NCBI RefSeq assembly: GCF_034929435.1 | Contig: NZ_JAYFUM010000012.1 | Coordinates: 93,842-157,841, forward strand | DNA: 64,000 nt | Source of the DNA: Arcicella rigui | Lineage (GTDB): Bacteria; Bacteroidota; Bacteroidia; Cytophagales; Spirosomataceae | Direction: 5' to 3' | Shown: positions 50,798 to 60,750 of the stretch, piece after piece | Numbering within the stretch: the first letter of the stretch is position 1 | Layout of the letters: the number at the start of each line of letters is the position of its first letter | Position numbers and translations under genes: made by a program | Notes under the pieces: model-generated | Database searches by the model: none | Told to the model about the DNA's origin: nothing | What the model saw: only the letters and a program-made list of their open reading frames with translations

Positions 50798-52696
50798 ATG
50801 AAAAAAACAATCCTCTCAATCACACTTTGCTGCTTGGTTTCGGCACTCTTTGCCCAAAGCCCAAGTATTCAGCGTATCAATCCAACCAACTGGTGGGTGG
50901 GTATGAAAAACCCAGCACTTCAATTATTGGTGTATGGAAAAAATATTAAAGGCTCGGAGGTAAAAATTAGTTATCCGGGTGTGAGTCTTGAAAAAGTAAA
51001 TACCGTAGAAAATCCCAATTATTTATTTTTGGATTTGACGATTTCAAAAGAGGCTCAAGCAGGAAAATTTCCGATTGAATTGACAAAAACTGTACAAGTA
51101 AAAAAAGGGAAAAGGCTAATCGACCAAGTAGTGAAAATTTCTCAGGAGTATGAATTGAGAAACCGTGATAAAAAGCCACAAGTTGTAAACTCAAAAGACT
51201 TTATCTATTTGATTTTGCCAGACCGTTTTGCCAACGGAGACCCAAGTAATGATAAGTTTGCAGATATGGCAGACAAAGAATCTGACAGAAAAAATCCATT
51301 CTTGCGTCATGGTGGCGACTTACAGGGAATCACACAACACCTTGATTACTTCAACGATTTGGGCGTTACTACACTTTGGTTGAATCCAGTAGTAGAAAAC
51401 GACCAACCACAAACTAATGAAGGTGGTTCTATGCGGTCGGCTTATCATGGCTATGGTTTTACAGACCAATACAATGTTGACAGACGTTTGGGCGGTAACG
51501 AAGCCTATTTGAAATTGGTAACAGAGGCACACAAAAAAGGCATCAAAATAATTCAAGATGCGGTGTACAATCACGTGGGAATCAATCACTGGATTTTGAA
51601 AGATATGCCTTCAAAAGATTGGTTGAATCAGTGGGATACTTATACCAATACTTCATACCGTGACGAACCAGTTGTGGATATTGTACACGGCAATCAGTCA
51701 GATTTCAAAGTACAACAAAATGGTTGGTTTGTGCCTTTCTTGCCTGATTTGAACCATAAAAATATTTTTGTAGAAAAGTATTTGATTCAACATGCTTTAT
51801 GGACGGTAGAGTATTTTGGCATCGACGGCTGGAGAGTTGATACGTATCAATACAACGATTTGGCTTTTATGAATCGCTGTAATGCAGCTTTGGATGAAGA
51901 GTACCCAAATATGTTTATCACGGGCGAAAACTCTGTGCAAAATATCATCAGCCAAGCCTATTTTACAAAAAATAATTTGAATGTTCCGTTCAAAAGTAAT
52001 TTGCCTTCGCCAAACGATTTTGTTTTGTACCATGCCATCAACGCTACTTTGGGTTACAACAGTAACTGGGGAAATGGTTTCAACCCACTTTATTCAGCTT
52101 TAGCGTCGGATGCGATTTACCAAAATCCAGATTTGAACATGACTTTCGTTGATAACCACGACCAAGACCGTTATTACTCGGTTGTAGGCGAAGATTTCAA
52201 CAAGTACAAAATCGGATTAACCTTTTTATTGACTACTCGTGGAACGCCGCATTTGTATTATGGAACAGAAGTTTTGATGAAAAATTTCAAGAATCCATCA
52301 GATGCAGAAGTACGCCAAGACTTTCCGGGCGGCTGGGCTGATGACAAAGAAAATAAGTTTTTAGCACAAGGAAGAACCGAAAAAGAGAATGAAGCGTATA
52401 ACTTTGTGAAAACTTTAGCTACTTTCCGTAAAAATTCTTCGGCTTTACAAACAGGAAAACTTACGCAATTTTTACCAATCGACGGCATGTATGTGTATTT
52501 TAGACAAGATGCACAACAAACCGTAATGGTAATTTTGAGCCAAAACAAAGAAGAAAAAACACTCAATACCGCTCGTTTTGCAGAAATTATAAAAGGAGCA
52601 AGTTCTGGAAAAGAAATTCTTTCAGGAAAAATTCTTTCAGATTTAAAAGAAATAAAAGTAAGTCCATACTCAGCACAAGTGATTGAATTGAAGTAA
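50798..52696 (+). CDS. neopullulanase/cyclomaltodextrinase-like GH13 enzyme (SusA-like)
   Basis: A 632-residue hydrolase. Signal peptide ends VSALFAQ (about 20). An N-terminal beta domain (about 22-125) starts IQRINPTNWWVGMKNPALQ, as in bacterial cyclomaltodextrinases. The catalytic barrel has IIQDAVYNHVG (region I), DGWRVDTYQ with nucleophile Asp348, FITGENSV with acid/base Glu377 and VDNHDQDR with Asp455. A small C-terminal beta domain closes it. This resembles Bacteroides SusA-type periplasmic enzymes. It starts the plus-strand arm of the maltodextrin locus, divergent from the other amylase. Confidence 0.93.
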   Translation: MKKTILSITLCCLVSALFAQSPSIQRINPTNWWVGMKNPALQLLVYGKNIKGSEVKISYPGVSLEKVNTVENPNYLFLDLTISKEAQAGKFPIELTKTVQVKKGKRLIDQVVKISQEYELRNRDKKPQVVNSKDFIYLILPDRFANGDPSNDKFADMADKESDRKNPFLRHGGDLQGITQHLDYFNDLGVTTLWLNPVVENDQPQTNEGGSMRSAYHGYGFTDQYNVDRRLGGNEAYLKLVTEAHKKGIKIIQDAVYNHVGINHWILKDMPSKDWLNQWDTYTNTSYRDEPVVDIVHGNQSDFKVQQNGWFVPFLPDLNHKNIFVEKYLIQHALWTVEYFGIDGWRVDTYQYNDLAFMNRCNAALDEEYPNMFITGENSVQNIISQAYFTKNNLNVPFKSNLPSPNDFVLYHAINATLGYNSNWGNGFNPLYSALASDAIYQNPDLNMTFVDNHDQDRYYSVVGEDFNKYKIGLTFLLTTRGTPHLYYGTEVLMKNFKNPSDAEVRQDFPGGWADDKENKFLAQGRTEKENEAYNFVKTLATFRKNSSALQTGKLTQFLPIDGMYVYFRQDAQQTVMVILSQNKEEKTLNTARFAEIIKGASSGKEILSGKILSDLKEIKVSPYSAQVIELK

Positions 52697-52860
52697 GAAT
52701 TAAGACTTAAGACTGAAGATACAAGATACAAGATACAAGATACAAGACTTAGGACTCAAGATTTAAGATTTAGAATTTAGGACTCAAATCTCAAAGCTGT
52801 TAGCTCAAGGCTCGAAGCTCAAGGCTGACAGATGTTAGCTCATAGCTCAAAGAACACATT
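52697..52860. repeat. low-complexity word repeats within the maltodextrin operon
   Basis: The gap begins with four consecutive ATACAAG units (52721-52748), then GGACTCAAG / TTTAAGATTT words, then AGCTCAAGGCTCGAAGCTCA words. It lies between the neopullulanase and beta-PGM genes. No gene or clean terminator is visible. Confidence 0.7.
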
Positions 52861-52875
52861 TAACCAAATTTTATT

Positions 52876-53523
52876 ATGACAACTGTAAAAGCCTGCCTTT
52901 TTGACCTCGACGGCGTAATTGTCGATACGGCAGTTTATCACTTTCAAGCATGGCGAAGACTTGCCAATGAATTAGGTTTTGATTTCACCGAACATCAAAA
53001 TGAACAATTGAAAGGCATCAGCAGAATGGAATCGCTTGAATTGATTTTGCAATGGGGAGGAGTAAGCCTAAGCGAAGCCGAAAAATTGGACTGGGCAACG
53101 AAAAAAAATCAATGGTATTTGGATTTAGTTTTACAAATGACACCCAACGAAGTACTGCCTGGAGTACCCGCTTTCTTGGATGCCCTTCGTGCAAATGGAA
53201 TTAAAATTGCTTTAGGTTCGGCAAGTAAAAATTCAAAATTGATTTTAGAAAAAATTCAGATGTTGGATTATTTCGATGCCATCATCGACGGTAACAATAT
53301 CACCAAAGGCAAGCCCGACCCACAAGTATTTTTGATGGGAGCAGAGGCAACACATTCTTTACCAAGCGAATGTGTTGTTTTTGAAGATGCCGTAGCGGGT
53401 ATTCAAGCCGCAAAAGCTGGTGGAATGAAAGCCATCGGAGTAGGTTCGGCAGAAGTATTGACAGAAGCAGATTTTGTCATCAGCACTTTTGAAGAAATGA
53501 CGATTGAGAGATTAAATTTTTAA
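52876..53523 (+). CDS. pgmB: beta-phosphoglucomutase
   Basis: A 215-residue HAD-superfamily enzyme converting beta-glucose-1-phosphate to glucose-6-phosphate. CLFDLDGVIVDTAVYHFQAW carries nucleophile Asp10 and acid/base Asp12. The cap-domain GISRMESLELIL motif is the beta-PGM signature for the hinge and phosphate contacts. GSASKNSKLIL (core Ser-Ala-Ser) and VFEDAVAGIQAAKAGGM with its acidic pair complete the site. Length is standard. It is followed by GH65 phosphorylase, whose product it uses. Confidence 0.95.
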   Translation: MTTVKACLFDLDGVIVDTAVYHFQAWRRLANELGFDFTEHQNEQLKGISRMESLELILQWGGVSLSEAEKLDWATKKNQWYLDLVLQMTPNEVLPGVPAFLDALRANGIKIALGSASKNSKLILEKIQMLDYFDAIIDGNNITKGKPDPQVFLMGAEATHSLPSECVVFEDAVAGIQAAKAGGMKAIGVGSAEVLTEADFVISTFEEMTIERLNF

Positions 53524-53715
53524 TCAATCCTCAAAAGACAGATTAGCACAGCAAATTGATTTTAGTTTTATCTTCTAAATTCGCAGGCTAATTAAAGAAA
53601 AACATTTTAAATTGTACTTTTCTAATGATTTAAACCTTTTATGATAATTTTAGAAGTTTAATCGAGAATTGTTCTTTAATTTACCATTAACCATTTATTC
53701 ATAAAAAAAGAAATT

Positions 53716-53776
53716 TGCTGACAATCAGCTATTTTTTTACTTAAAAAAATGATAAAAAGAAAGGTTTCTTTCTTTT
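53716..53776 (+). terminator. two AT-flanked hairpins between pgmB and the GH65 gene
   Basis: GCTGACAATCAGC followed by TATTTTTTT (53716-53736) resembles a weak terminator. AAAAGAAAG (53755-53763) and CTTTCTTTT (53768-53776) form a second hairpin 29 bp before the GH65 ATG. They might reduce read-through into the phosphorylase gene. Confidence 0.35.
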
Positions 53777-53805
53777 ATAAACAAACTTAGCGTTTACGAC
53801 CGCAT

Positions 53806-56124
53806 ATGAAAAACTATCTTAAACACGATGAATGGTGTATCATCGAAGAAGGGTTCAACCGTGAGTTCAACGAAATTACGGAATCTGTATGTTCATTAGG
53901 CAATGGACGAATGGGGCAGAGGGGAAACTTTGAAGAGACCTTTACAGGCAAAACACTTCAAGGAAACTATGTGGCAGGTGTGTATTATCCCGATAAAACT
54001 CGTGTAGGTTGGTGGAAAAATGGTTATCCAGAATACTTTGCAAAAGTATTGAATGCCGCCAACTGGATTGGAATAAAAGTAGAAATCGAAGACGAAATAT
54101 TGGATTTGAATAAAGCTGAGGTATCAGACTTTATTCGTGTATTGAATATGAAAGAAGGCTATTTAGAGCGTTCTTTTGTAGCTACATTGGCATCAGGTAA
54201 ACAAGTAAGAGTAAATTCAAAACGTTTAAACTCTATCGTTGACGACGAATCGGGTGTAATTCGTTATTCAATCACCCCTTTGAACTTCGATGCGAAAATT
54301 GTACTTACACCCTTTATCGACGGCGACATCAAGAACAAAGATGCCAACTACGATGAAAAATTCTGGGACGAAGTACACAAAGAGACAGCTTTTGCCGAAG
54401 GTTACGTGCAAATGGTAACCAAGAAAACAGGTTTCCATGTTGTAACTGGACAGAAGTTCCAAATTTTTCAAAATGGACAAGCTGTTGATTTCCAAAGTCT
54501 TCCGCTTAAAGCAGAAAAATATGTAGCCAGCCAAGTTACATTAGCAGGAAAAACCAACGAAGAAATCGTTTTAGTAAAATACGCTTGTAATCTTTCTTCT
54601 GAAAACCATGCCATCAGTGATTTACTAAGCAATGCAAAAGCCTATTTAGCCAGAATCGAAGCCAAAGGTTTTGATACAATGGTAGCCGAACAAGCCGAGA
54701 AATGGGCTGCAAAATGGGAAATGAACGACATCGTAATTGAAGGCGACGTTGCTGCACAGCAAGGTATTCGTTTCAATATTTTCCAGATGAACCAAACTTA
54801 TACAGGTGAAGACGCACGCTTGAACATTGGTCCAAAAGGTTTTACGGGTGAGAAATACGGAGGTTCAACTTATTGGGACACAGAGGCATATTGTATTCCA
54901 TTCTACTTGGCTACCGCCGACCAGCAAGTAGCTCGTAATTTGTTGGTTTACAGATGGAAACAATTAGGAAAAGCCATTGAGAACGCACAAAAATTGGGCT
55001 TCGATAAAGGTGCAGCCTTGTATCCGATGGTAACGATGAACGGCGAGGAGTGTCATAACGAATGGGAAATTACTTTTGAAGAAATCCACAGAAATGGTGC
55101 TATAGCTTATGCTATTTATGATTATGTAAATTACACAGGCGACGAAACCTATTTAGCTGAATATGGTTTTGAAGTATTGTTAGGAATTGCTCGTTTCTGG
55201 GCTCAGCGTGTCAACTGGTCTGAGGCTAAAAAGCAATATGTAATGTTGGGCGTTACAGGACCAAACGAGTACGAAAACAACGTAAATAACAACTGGTACA
55301 CCAGTTATTTTGCGGTTTGGTGTTTGAAATACGTAATTGAAGTAAGCGAAAAAATTAAAGCTTCGAGTCCAGAACGATACAGCGAGTTGGCAAGTATTAC
55401 CAATCTGAATGAAACAGATGAGTTTGCAAAATTCAGTCATATTATCGGTAATATGTACTTGGGCGAAGACAAAGAATTGGGTATTTTCTTGCAACAAGAT
55501 GGATTCTTAGACAAAGAATTAATTCAAGTAAAAGATTTAGCCAGTAGCCAAAGACCTATCAACCAAAAATGGTCATGGGATAGAATCTTGCGTTCATGCT
55601 TTATCAAACAAGCAGACGTTTTACAAGGAATTTACTTCTTTGAAGACGATTTTGATGAAGAAACCATCAAGCGAAATTATGATTTCTATGAACCAATGAC
55701 AGTTCATGAATCATCATTGAGTCCATGTGTACATTCAATCATTGCGGCAAAATTGGGCGATAAAGCTCGTTCTTATGAGTTTTATCAACGTTCAGCCCGT
55801 TTGGATTTGGACGATTATAATAACGATACCGAAGACGGCTGTCACATTACCTCAATGGCAGGAACTTGGATGTCGATTGTAAAAGGTTTCGGTGGAATGC
55901 GAGTAAGAAATGGACATGTGTTTTTAGCACCTTTTGTGCCAGAAAACTGGACATCATTCTCATTCAAAATTCGTTTCAGAGGCAATTTGTTGAACATTAA
56001 AACCTCAGCACAAGAAGTAACGATTGAAAATTTAGCAGGAGCAGACATTACTTTATTCGTCCACAACGAAGAAGTAAGTTTAAAAGAAGCTTCGTCTGTA
56101 ACAATCGCACACAAGAATAAATAG
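53806..56124 (+). CDS. GH65 maltose phosphorylase
   Basis: A 772-residue enzyme: an N-terminal super-beta-sandwich (about 1-270), a linker, an (alpha/alpha)6 barrel (about 320-695) and a small C-terminal beta domain. TGPNEYENNVNNNWYT carries the general acid Glu488, matching Glu487 of Lactobacillus brevis maltose phosphorylase as I recall it. NGEECHNEWEITFEEIHRNG (about 412-431) and HESSLSPCVHSIIA with phosphate-binding residues are typical. It would convert maltose plus phosphate to glucose and beta-glucose-1-phosphate. Placement directly after beta-PGM supports maltose over trehalose or kojibiose. No signal peptide, so cytoplasmic. Confidence 0.93.
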   Translation: MKNYLKHDEWCIIEEGFNREFNEITESVCSLGNGRMGQRGNFEETFTGKTLQGNYVAGVYYPDKTRVGWWKNGYPEYFAKVLNAANWIGIKVEIEDEILDLNKAEVSDFIRVLNMKEGYLERSFVATLASGKQVRVNSKRLNSIVDDESGVIRYSITPLNFDAKIVLTPFIDGDIKNKDANYDEKFWDEVHKETAFAEGYVQMVTKKTGFHVVTGQKFQIFQNGQAVDFQSLPLKAEKYVASQVTLAGKTNEEIVLVKYACNLSSENHAISDLLSNAKAYLARIEAKGFDTMVAEQAEKWAAKWEMNDIVIEGDVAAQQGIRFNIFQMNQTYTGEDARLNIGPKGFTGEKYGGSTYWDTEAYCIPFYLATADQQVARNLLVYRWKQLGKAIENAQKLGFDKGAALYPMVTMNGEECHNEWEITFEEIHRNGAIAYAIYDYVNYTGDETYLAEYGFEVLLGIARFWAQRVNWSEAKKQYVMLGVTGPNEYENNVNNNWYTSYFAVWCLKYVIEVSEKIKASSPERYSELASITNLNETDEFAKFSHIIGNMYLGEDKELGIFLQQDGFLDKELIQVKDLASSQRPINQKWSWDRILRSCFIKQADVLQGIYFFEDDFDEETIKRNYDFYEPMTVHESSLSPCVHSIIAAKLGDKARSYEFYQRSARLDLDDYNNDTEDGCHITSMAGTWMSIVKGFGGMRVRNGHVFLAPFVPENWTSFSFKIRFRGNLLNIKTSAQEVTIENLAGADITLFVHNEEVSLKEASSVTIAHKNK

Positions 56125-56144
56125 TAATTGATTTTTAAATGAGC

Positions 56145-56181
56145 AAAAGCCCTAAAGGAGAAATCTTTTAGGGCTTTTTTT
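56145..56181 (+). terminator. intrinsic terminator of the maltodextrin plus-strand arm
   Basis: AAAAGCCCTAAA (56145-56156) pairs with TTTAGGGCTTTT (56167-56178) around a 10-nt loop, then more Ts. It follows the GH65 stop by 20 bp. Confidence 0.88.
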
Positions 56182-56381
56182 GTTTTGTATCCATTTGAAA
56201 AGTGAATTTTCGATTCAATAAAAACAAATTTACCGTTAGATAATTTTTTACTCAAAAAAACTCAATTTGACCTGAAAAATGAAGTTTTTCTGTATTTTAG
56301 ATAGTAATTTTTAGAAGTTGAAGTCAAGTGGTGTGTCAAAATTAAGCTTTGCGAGTCTCAATTAAAAATAACTATTTAACG

Positions 56382-58181
56382 ATGAAACATTTATACACTC
56401 TTTGCTTTTTGATTTTTTTTAGTCCTTACCTTTTTTCGCAAGATAACATCATTGAAATATATCAGAAACAAGTTGATAAACTAAAAAAAACACCTTCTTC
56501 TTACGGAAGAGATACTACCTTAATTATTGAATTAACAAAGCTTGCAAGAAGTTATGTCGATGAAAGTTCAGATAGTTCTTTGAAGTATATTAATGAAGCC
56601 AGAAAATTAGTGGTAAAATACAATTGGAAAAATGGAGCAGCTCATTATTGGTTATCTGCTGGCGTTCGAGAAAGAGAAATTGGACATTTTGATACTGCTA
56701 TTCAATTTCTTCTAAGAGCCGCAAGTATTTTTGAGAGTACTCATAACAAAGAAGGTTTGACAGATACTTTTATGGCTTTAGGTATTGCTTATACCGAAAC
56801 TGAGAATTACACTAAGGCCCTTGATTATCACCAAAAATCTATCAAAGTAGGAAAGTCTCTAAACGATTATGCAAATAATTGGGCTAACATCGGGAATTTA
56901 TATATGACGATGAATAAGTTCGACATCGCTTTGCCCATTTTTATTAAACTGGAAAAGATTTATCTCCAAAACAGTAGTAATAATCAAATTGAAGATTTGA
57001 TTGGACATCGCTGCGTCAATAGCATTAATTTGTGTGTCTCTTATTTCAAAACTGATCAACCAATTCAAGGTAAAAAGTATGAAAAATTGGCTGTTTATTT
57101 ATCGAAAAGAATCAATGGGATACTTGAGCAAGCTTATTTGTTTTCTGAAATAGCTTCATATTATTCTTCAAAAAATAATCATCAAAAAGCTTTGGAATAT
57201 TTACAAAAATCTGAGCCTTTTGTACAAGCTTTAAATTCACCTGAAAAAACCTCTTCCATTAGTCTAAGGTTTTACCAACACTATAAATCTGTAAGAAACT
57301 TTCAAAAAGCTCTTGCTTACTACGAGATTCACAACACTATTGAAGATAGCTTAAACAGAGCCGAAATGAAAGCTGAAATTACGAAATTACAGCTACAATA
57401 TGATACCAAAAAGCAGAAGGAAGAGATTGATTTATTAACGATAGAGCAACAGAACAAGAATTTACAAATTTTATTAGTAGTGATGGCATTATTGGCTGTT
57501 TTGGTCATTGCTATTTTTTGGAATAACAGAATTTTAAGAAAACAGAATGAAGCCATTAGAAATGCAACCGTTAAAGGACAACACATTGAAAGAAGGAGAG
57601 TCGCAGCTGATTTGCATGATAATTTAGGAAGTACTTTATCGGCTCTTAGGTGGACTTTGCAGGCAATAGACATACAAAAACTTTTACCAACCGAGAAAAA
57701 GATTTACAGTCAGTTGCATGAAATGGTAAACAATGCCTATAACGAAGTACGTTCTATATCTCATAATATGTTGCCGCCAGACTTTGAAAAACAATCGTTG
57801 CAAGTAAGTTTGGCGAAATTCCTTCAAAAAATTGAGGGTAAAACCAGTATTCATTTTAAGCTTGATTTTCATCAAAACTTTGAAAGGCTAAATCCCAAAA
57901 TTGAATTTGAACTGTATAATGTTTGTCTTGAGTTGATTAATAACATTATTAAACACTCTCAAGCTACTGAAGCTTCCATTGATTTTTTTATGACAAAGCA
58001 ACAATTGAAAATGATTGTGGCGGATAATGGTATAGGACTACAAAATAATGAAAGTAACGGCATAGGTTTTCAGAATATTAAATCAAGGATTGATAGCATG
58101 AACGGAAATTGGACACTGAAATCAGATGAACAAGGAAAAGGGATGATTCATGAAATCATTATAAGCATTAATGAGAAATAG
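56382..58181 (+). CDS. TPR-containing sensor histidine kinase
   Basis: A 599-residue kinase. The ATG at 56382 gives a signal peptide (MKHLYTLCFLIFFSPYLFSQ); an upstream TTG would bury it. A periplasmic part of TPR-like repeats follows (about 40-330; AIQFLLRAASIFESTHNKEG, ALDYHQKSIKVGKSLNDYAN). A coiled stretch leads to one membrane helix (about 362-380, LLVVMALLAVLVIAIFW). The cytoplasmic core has IERRRVAADLHDNLGSTLSA with phospho-acceptor His412, HisKA_3-like. The ATPase domain has ELINNIIKHSQ, DNGIGL and GIGFQNIKSRI. Its 3' end overlaps by 14 bp the convergent LuxR-type regulator gene, its probable partner. Confidence 0.9.
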   Translation: MKHLYTLCFLIFFSPYLFSQDNIIEIYQKQVDKLKKTPSSYGRDTTLIIELTKLARSYVDESSDSSLKYINEARKLVVKYNWKNGAAHYWLSAGVREREIGHFDTAIQFLLRAASIFESTHNKEGLTDTFMALGIAYTETENYTKALDYHQKSIKVGKSLNDYANNWANIGNLYMTMNKFDIALPIFIKLEKIYLQNSSNNQIEDLIGHRCVNSINLCVSYFKTDQPIQGKKYEKLAVYLSKRINGILEQAYLFSEIASYYSSKNNHQKALEYLQKSEPFVQALNSPEKTSSISLRFYQHYKSVRNFQKALAYYEIHNTIEDSLNRAEMKAEITKLQLQYDTKKQKEEIDLLTIEQQNKNLQILLVVMALLAVLVIAIFWNNRILRKQNEAIRNATVKGQHIERRRVAADLHDNLGSTLSALRWTLQAIDIQKLLPTEKKIYSQLHEMVNNAYNEVRSISHNMLPPDFEKQSLQVSLAKFLQKIEGKTSIHFKLDFHQNFERLNPKIEFELYNVCLELINNIIKHSQATEASIDFFMTKQQLKMIVADNGIGLQNNESNGIGFQNIKSRIDSMNGNWTLKSDEQGKGMIHEIIISINEK

Positions 58182-58824
58182 ACGCTATACCGTGCTTAAA
58201 CGCATATTTTACCATACCAATAACATTTTTGACATTGAGTTTTTGCATTAAGTTTCTTCTGTGTGTTTCAACAGTAGGAATACTGATGAAAAGTTTATCA
58301 GCTATTGATTGAGTTGTGTGTTCGTCACTAATTAATTGAAGTACTTCAATTTCTCTTTTTGTCAACTGCGAAGGTAAGTATTGATGATTACAGAGGTGTT
58401 TTTTTTCATAATCAATTAGAGCCTTTAGAACCTCTTCGGAAAAAAAATGCTCGCCCTCGATAACAGCAGTAATGGCTCGTTCAAGGGTTTGTTTGTCTGC
58501 TGACTTTAATACATATCCATCGACGCCTATTTGCAAGGCGTACTTAATAGTATGAATATCTTCAATCATTGTAAGTAAAATTACTTTGATTTGAGGATAT
58601 TGCTTTTTGACTTGAATCGTTAAATCAACCCCTGATACAGAAGCCATTTGTAAGTCAGAAATGATTAAATCTACCTCATCGCCATTTTCTAAGAAATGTA
58701 GAGCATCCTTCCCACTATAAAATGTATTTATAATTTCAAAATTAGGGTTTGAGCTTAAAACAAGTTCCAAGCTCTCAACGAAAATTTTATGGTTATCAAT
58801 CAAAATGAGTTTAATTGCTCTCAT
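58168..58824 (-). CDS. LuxR/NarL-family response regulator
   Basis: A 218-residue regulator. The receiver (about 1-125) has acidic residue Asp10, phospho-acceptor Asp57 in LIISDLQMAS, Thr in VILLTMIED and Lys in YVLKSADK. The HTH (about 150-215) reads LTKREIEVLQLISDEHTTQS, then ISIPTVETHRRNLMQKLNV. The HisKA_3-like kinase opposite it, with 3' ends overlapping by 14 bp, is the likely partner; this kinase class usually pairs with NarL-type regulators. Target genes are unknown. Confidence 0.92.
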   Translation of the reverse strand: MRAIKLILIDNHKIFVESLELVLSSNPNFEIINTFYSGKDALHFLENGDEVDLIISDLQMASVSGVDLTIQVKKQYPQIKVILLTMIEDIHTIKYALQIGVDGYVLKSADKQTLERAITAVIEGEHFFSEEVLKALIDYEKKHLCNHQYLPSQLTKREIEVLQLISDEHTTQSIADKLFISIPTVETHRRNLMQKLNVKNVIGMVKYAFKHGIASISH

Positions 58825-59144
58825 GGGTTTTTGGGTATGAAATGATAGGAAATAACTATTAATTTTATATAATTTTATACTTACAGATAACGATACTTCA
58901 CAGTGAAAATAGGGTGTTAGATTTTCGACTGTGAATCTATTAATGGATTAAAAAATATTGGCTTTTACGAAGGGAATAAACTTGTGTCAAAGATAAAGTA
59001 TTTTTAAATTTTCCCTAATAGCTTGTAATATATAATTGTACCAATAATACTTTTTAGTGAAGTATGGAAATATATCATGGCTTAATAAGCTGTTAAATTC
59101 CTACTAAACCATGTTGTTCATATAGCCAGCATCAGCCAATATCG
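58825..59144. other. 320-bp intergenic region
   Basis: AT-rich, upstream of the response regulator gene and downstream of the NTF2-like gene (both minus). No gene, strong hairpin or repeat is seen. Confidence 0.6.
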
Positions 59145-59594
59145 TTATAACTCAACTCCCAATTGTTTACAGAAACTTTCATGATTCCAGTCAATGTGGA
59201 GACTTGAAATATTGTCGTCATTGTCAAATTTAAAAATAAAGATATGGTCATTTTCAAATTTTAAGCCTTTTGAAAGAATTCCTGCAAAATCCTTAGCCTG
59301 TGTACCAAAGATATTCACTTTACAAATAATATTCTCGTCGTCAACTTCAAATGTATCTATTGTATTGTCTATGTCTGGGAAACAGTCCATCAAAGTTGCC
59401 CAAATATTTTTACCTAATTCCTTTGCTTTTCCTTTTCCACCTTCACCTAATGGCCCAAATTCAACATCTGCATCAGGTGAAAAAAGTGTAAGCATCCTTG
59501 CATAATCGTGTTCCTGATAAGCAGAAAAAAACTCAATACAAGTTCCTTTTCTTGTCAAAACCTTGAAACTTTCTTTTACCGTAGTACTTTCCAT
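59145..59594 (-). CDS. NTF2-like/SnoaL-type protein
   Basis: A 149-residue protein with the NTF2-like cone fold. An N-terminal helix (CIEFFSAYQEHDYARMLTLF) is followed by PDADVEFGPLGEGGKGKAK and the strands NIICKVNIFGTQAKDF and HIFIFKFDNDDNISSLHIDW. It resembles SnoaL-like polyketide cyclase and ester-cyclase relatives, which bind small hydrophobic molecules. No catalytic residue can be assigned. It has its own unit; an AraC regulator gene lies upstream on the same strand. Confidence 0.8.
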   Translation of the reverse strand: MESTTVKESFKVLTRKGTCIEFFSAYQEHDYARMLTLFSPDADVEFGPLGEGGKGKAKELGKNIWATLMDCFPDIDNTIDTFEVDDENIICKVNIFGTQAKDFAGILSKGLKFENDHIFIFKFDNDDNISSLHIDWNHESFCKQLGVEL

Positions 59595-59922
59595 GATATT
59601 TTGGGTTTAAGTTTTAAAAATGATTTAATTAATATTTTGTTAGATTAGTTACTTGTGCCACCTAAGATTGGCTACAATAGAATACTGGTTTATTGATGTA
59701 AAATACAATTACTTTCCGATGGTATGCAAGCATAACCAAACCAGCTATACGTTCAAATTTGTTGCTTACACGAAAACGTTTTTGTACAGTGGGTCGGTTT
59801 ACCCCACTTCATACAACAGTCACAAAATCTTTCAGGATGATAGATTTCACAAGTGATAGCTGTTTTGCTAATGAAACAAAGTTCTAAAAGAAGTTTTATT
59901 TAAAATTGTAAAAAAACGACAT
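59595..59922. other. 328-bp intergenic region
   Basis: Between the AraC-type gene and the NTF2-like gene. A 67-codon plus-strand frame at 59653 shows no protein character I trust. Nothing else recognised. Confidence 0.55.
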
Positions 59923-60750
59923 TCAACTGATTTCGGATAGATATTTAGCTAACTCAACATTCTTTTTGAGATACACCGAAGGCGTTTTACCCGTAAATGA
60001 AGTAAAATCTCTAATAAAATGAGCTTGGTCGTAATAGCCCATTTGGAAGACTAAATCTTGCCAATCGTTAATGTTCCATTTTTGAGTAGCCAATAGATTA
60101 CACAAGTACCCAACTCTACGCATTCGAGCATAGTATTTAGGACTGACACCTACTTTACTCAAAAATTGACGTTCAAACTGTCGCTTGGATACATACAGTT
60201 CGTCCATTAGCATATTGATATTAATAATCCCTTTTTTCTCTATAATTAAATTAGCTGCGTAGTCTGTTCTGTTGGGAGTACAATCATATTTAAGTAGTTT
60301 TTGATTAAGGAAGTTTACCAGAAATCCTATTCTTTCTTCATGACTGAAGGCATCTTCGATTTGTTGCTGTAAGGTATCTATTTCTTTTCCCATGACAGCT
60401 CTCAAATCAAAGCGTTCGTCAGTAAATTCATACATTTCCAAACCAAAAATCGTAGCAAGTGCCGCAGGACGAAATACAATACCAATTAGACCAATCGACT
60501 GGTCAATTTTTAAGATATAGTTTTTTGATGCTTGTCCAGTAATAAAGGATTTGGGTATAGACTGGAAATTCTTATTAGCAGATGATACTTGGTAAACAGT
60601 TTTATAATTGAAGACAACTGACGCATAACAGCTGGGAGGAGATTCCACTATAACAGGCTCTTTTGAGTCTAATTGCATCTCCCAAATGTAGAAACATTCA
60701 ATAAATGGTTGGAGATGGCATGGAGGATTAATCTTCTTATAAAATATCAT
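59923..60750 (-). CDS. AraC family transcriptional regulator
   Basis: A 275-residue regulator. The N-terminal sensor half (about 1-155) has PCHLQPFIECFYIWEMQLDS and GIVFRPAALATIFGLEMYEF. The C-terminal HTH pair (about 170-270) has INMLMDELYVSKRQFERQFL, the GVSPKYYARMRR linker, and the signature MGYYDQAHFIRDFTSFTGKT with PSVYL. The half resembling a cupin without arabinose-type residues suggests an unknown ligand. Likely controls the NTF2-like gene downstream or the surface-protein genes across the 244-bp divergent gap; neither is shown. Confidence 0.9.
   Translation of the reverse strand: MIFYKKINPPCHLQPFIECFYIWEMQLDSKEPVIVESPPSCYASVVFNYKTVYQVSSANKNFQSIPKSFITGQASKNYILKIDQSIGLIGIVFRPAALATIFGLEMYEFTDERFDLRAVMGKEIDTLQQQIEDAFSHEERIGFLVNFLNQKLLKYDCTPNRTDYAANLIIEKKGIININMLMDELYVSKRQFERQFLSKVGVSPKYYARMRRVGYLCNLLATQKWNINDWQDLVFQMGYYDQAHFIRDFTSFTGKTPSVYLKKNVELAKYLSEIS

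Noticed and set aside
59653..59856. 67-codon plus-strand frame
   Set aside because: No recognisable protein features, antisense to the run of minus-strand genes and without a plausible start region.
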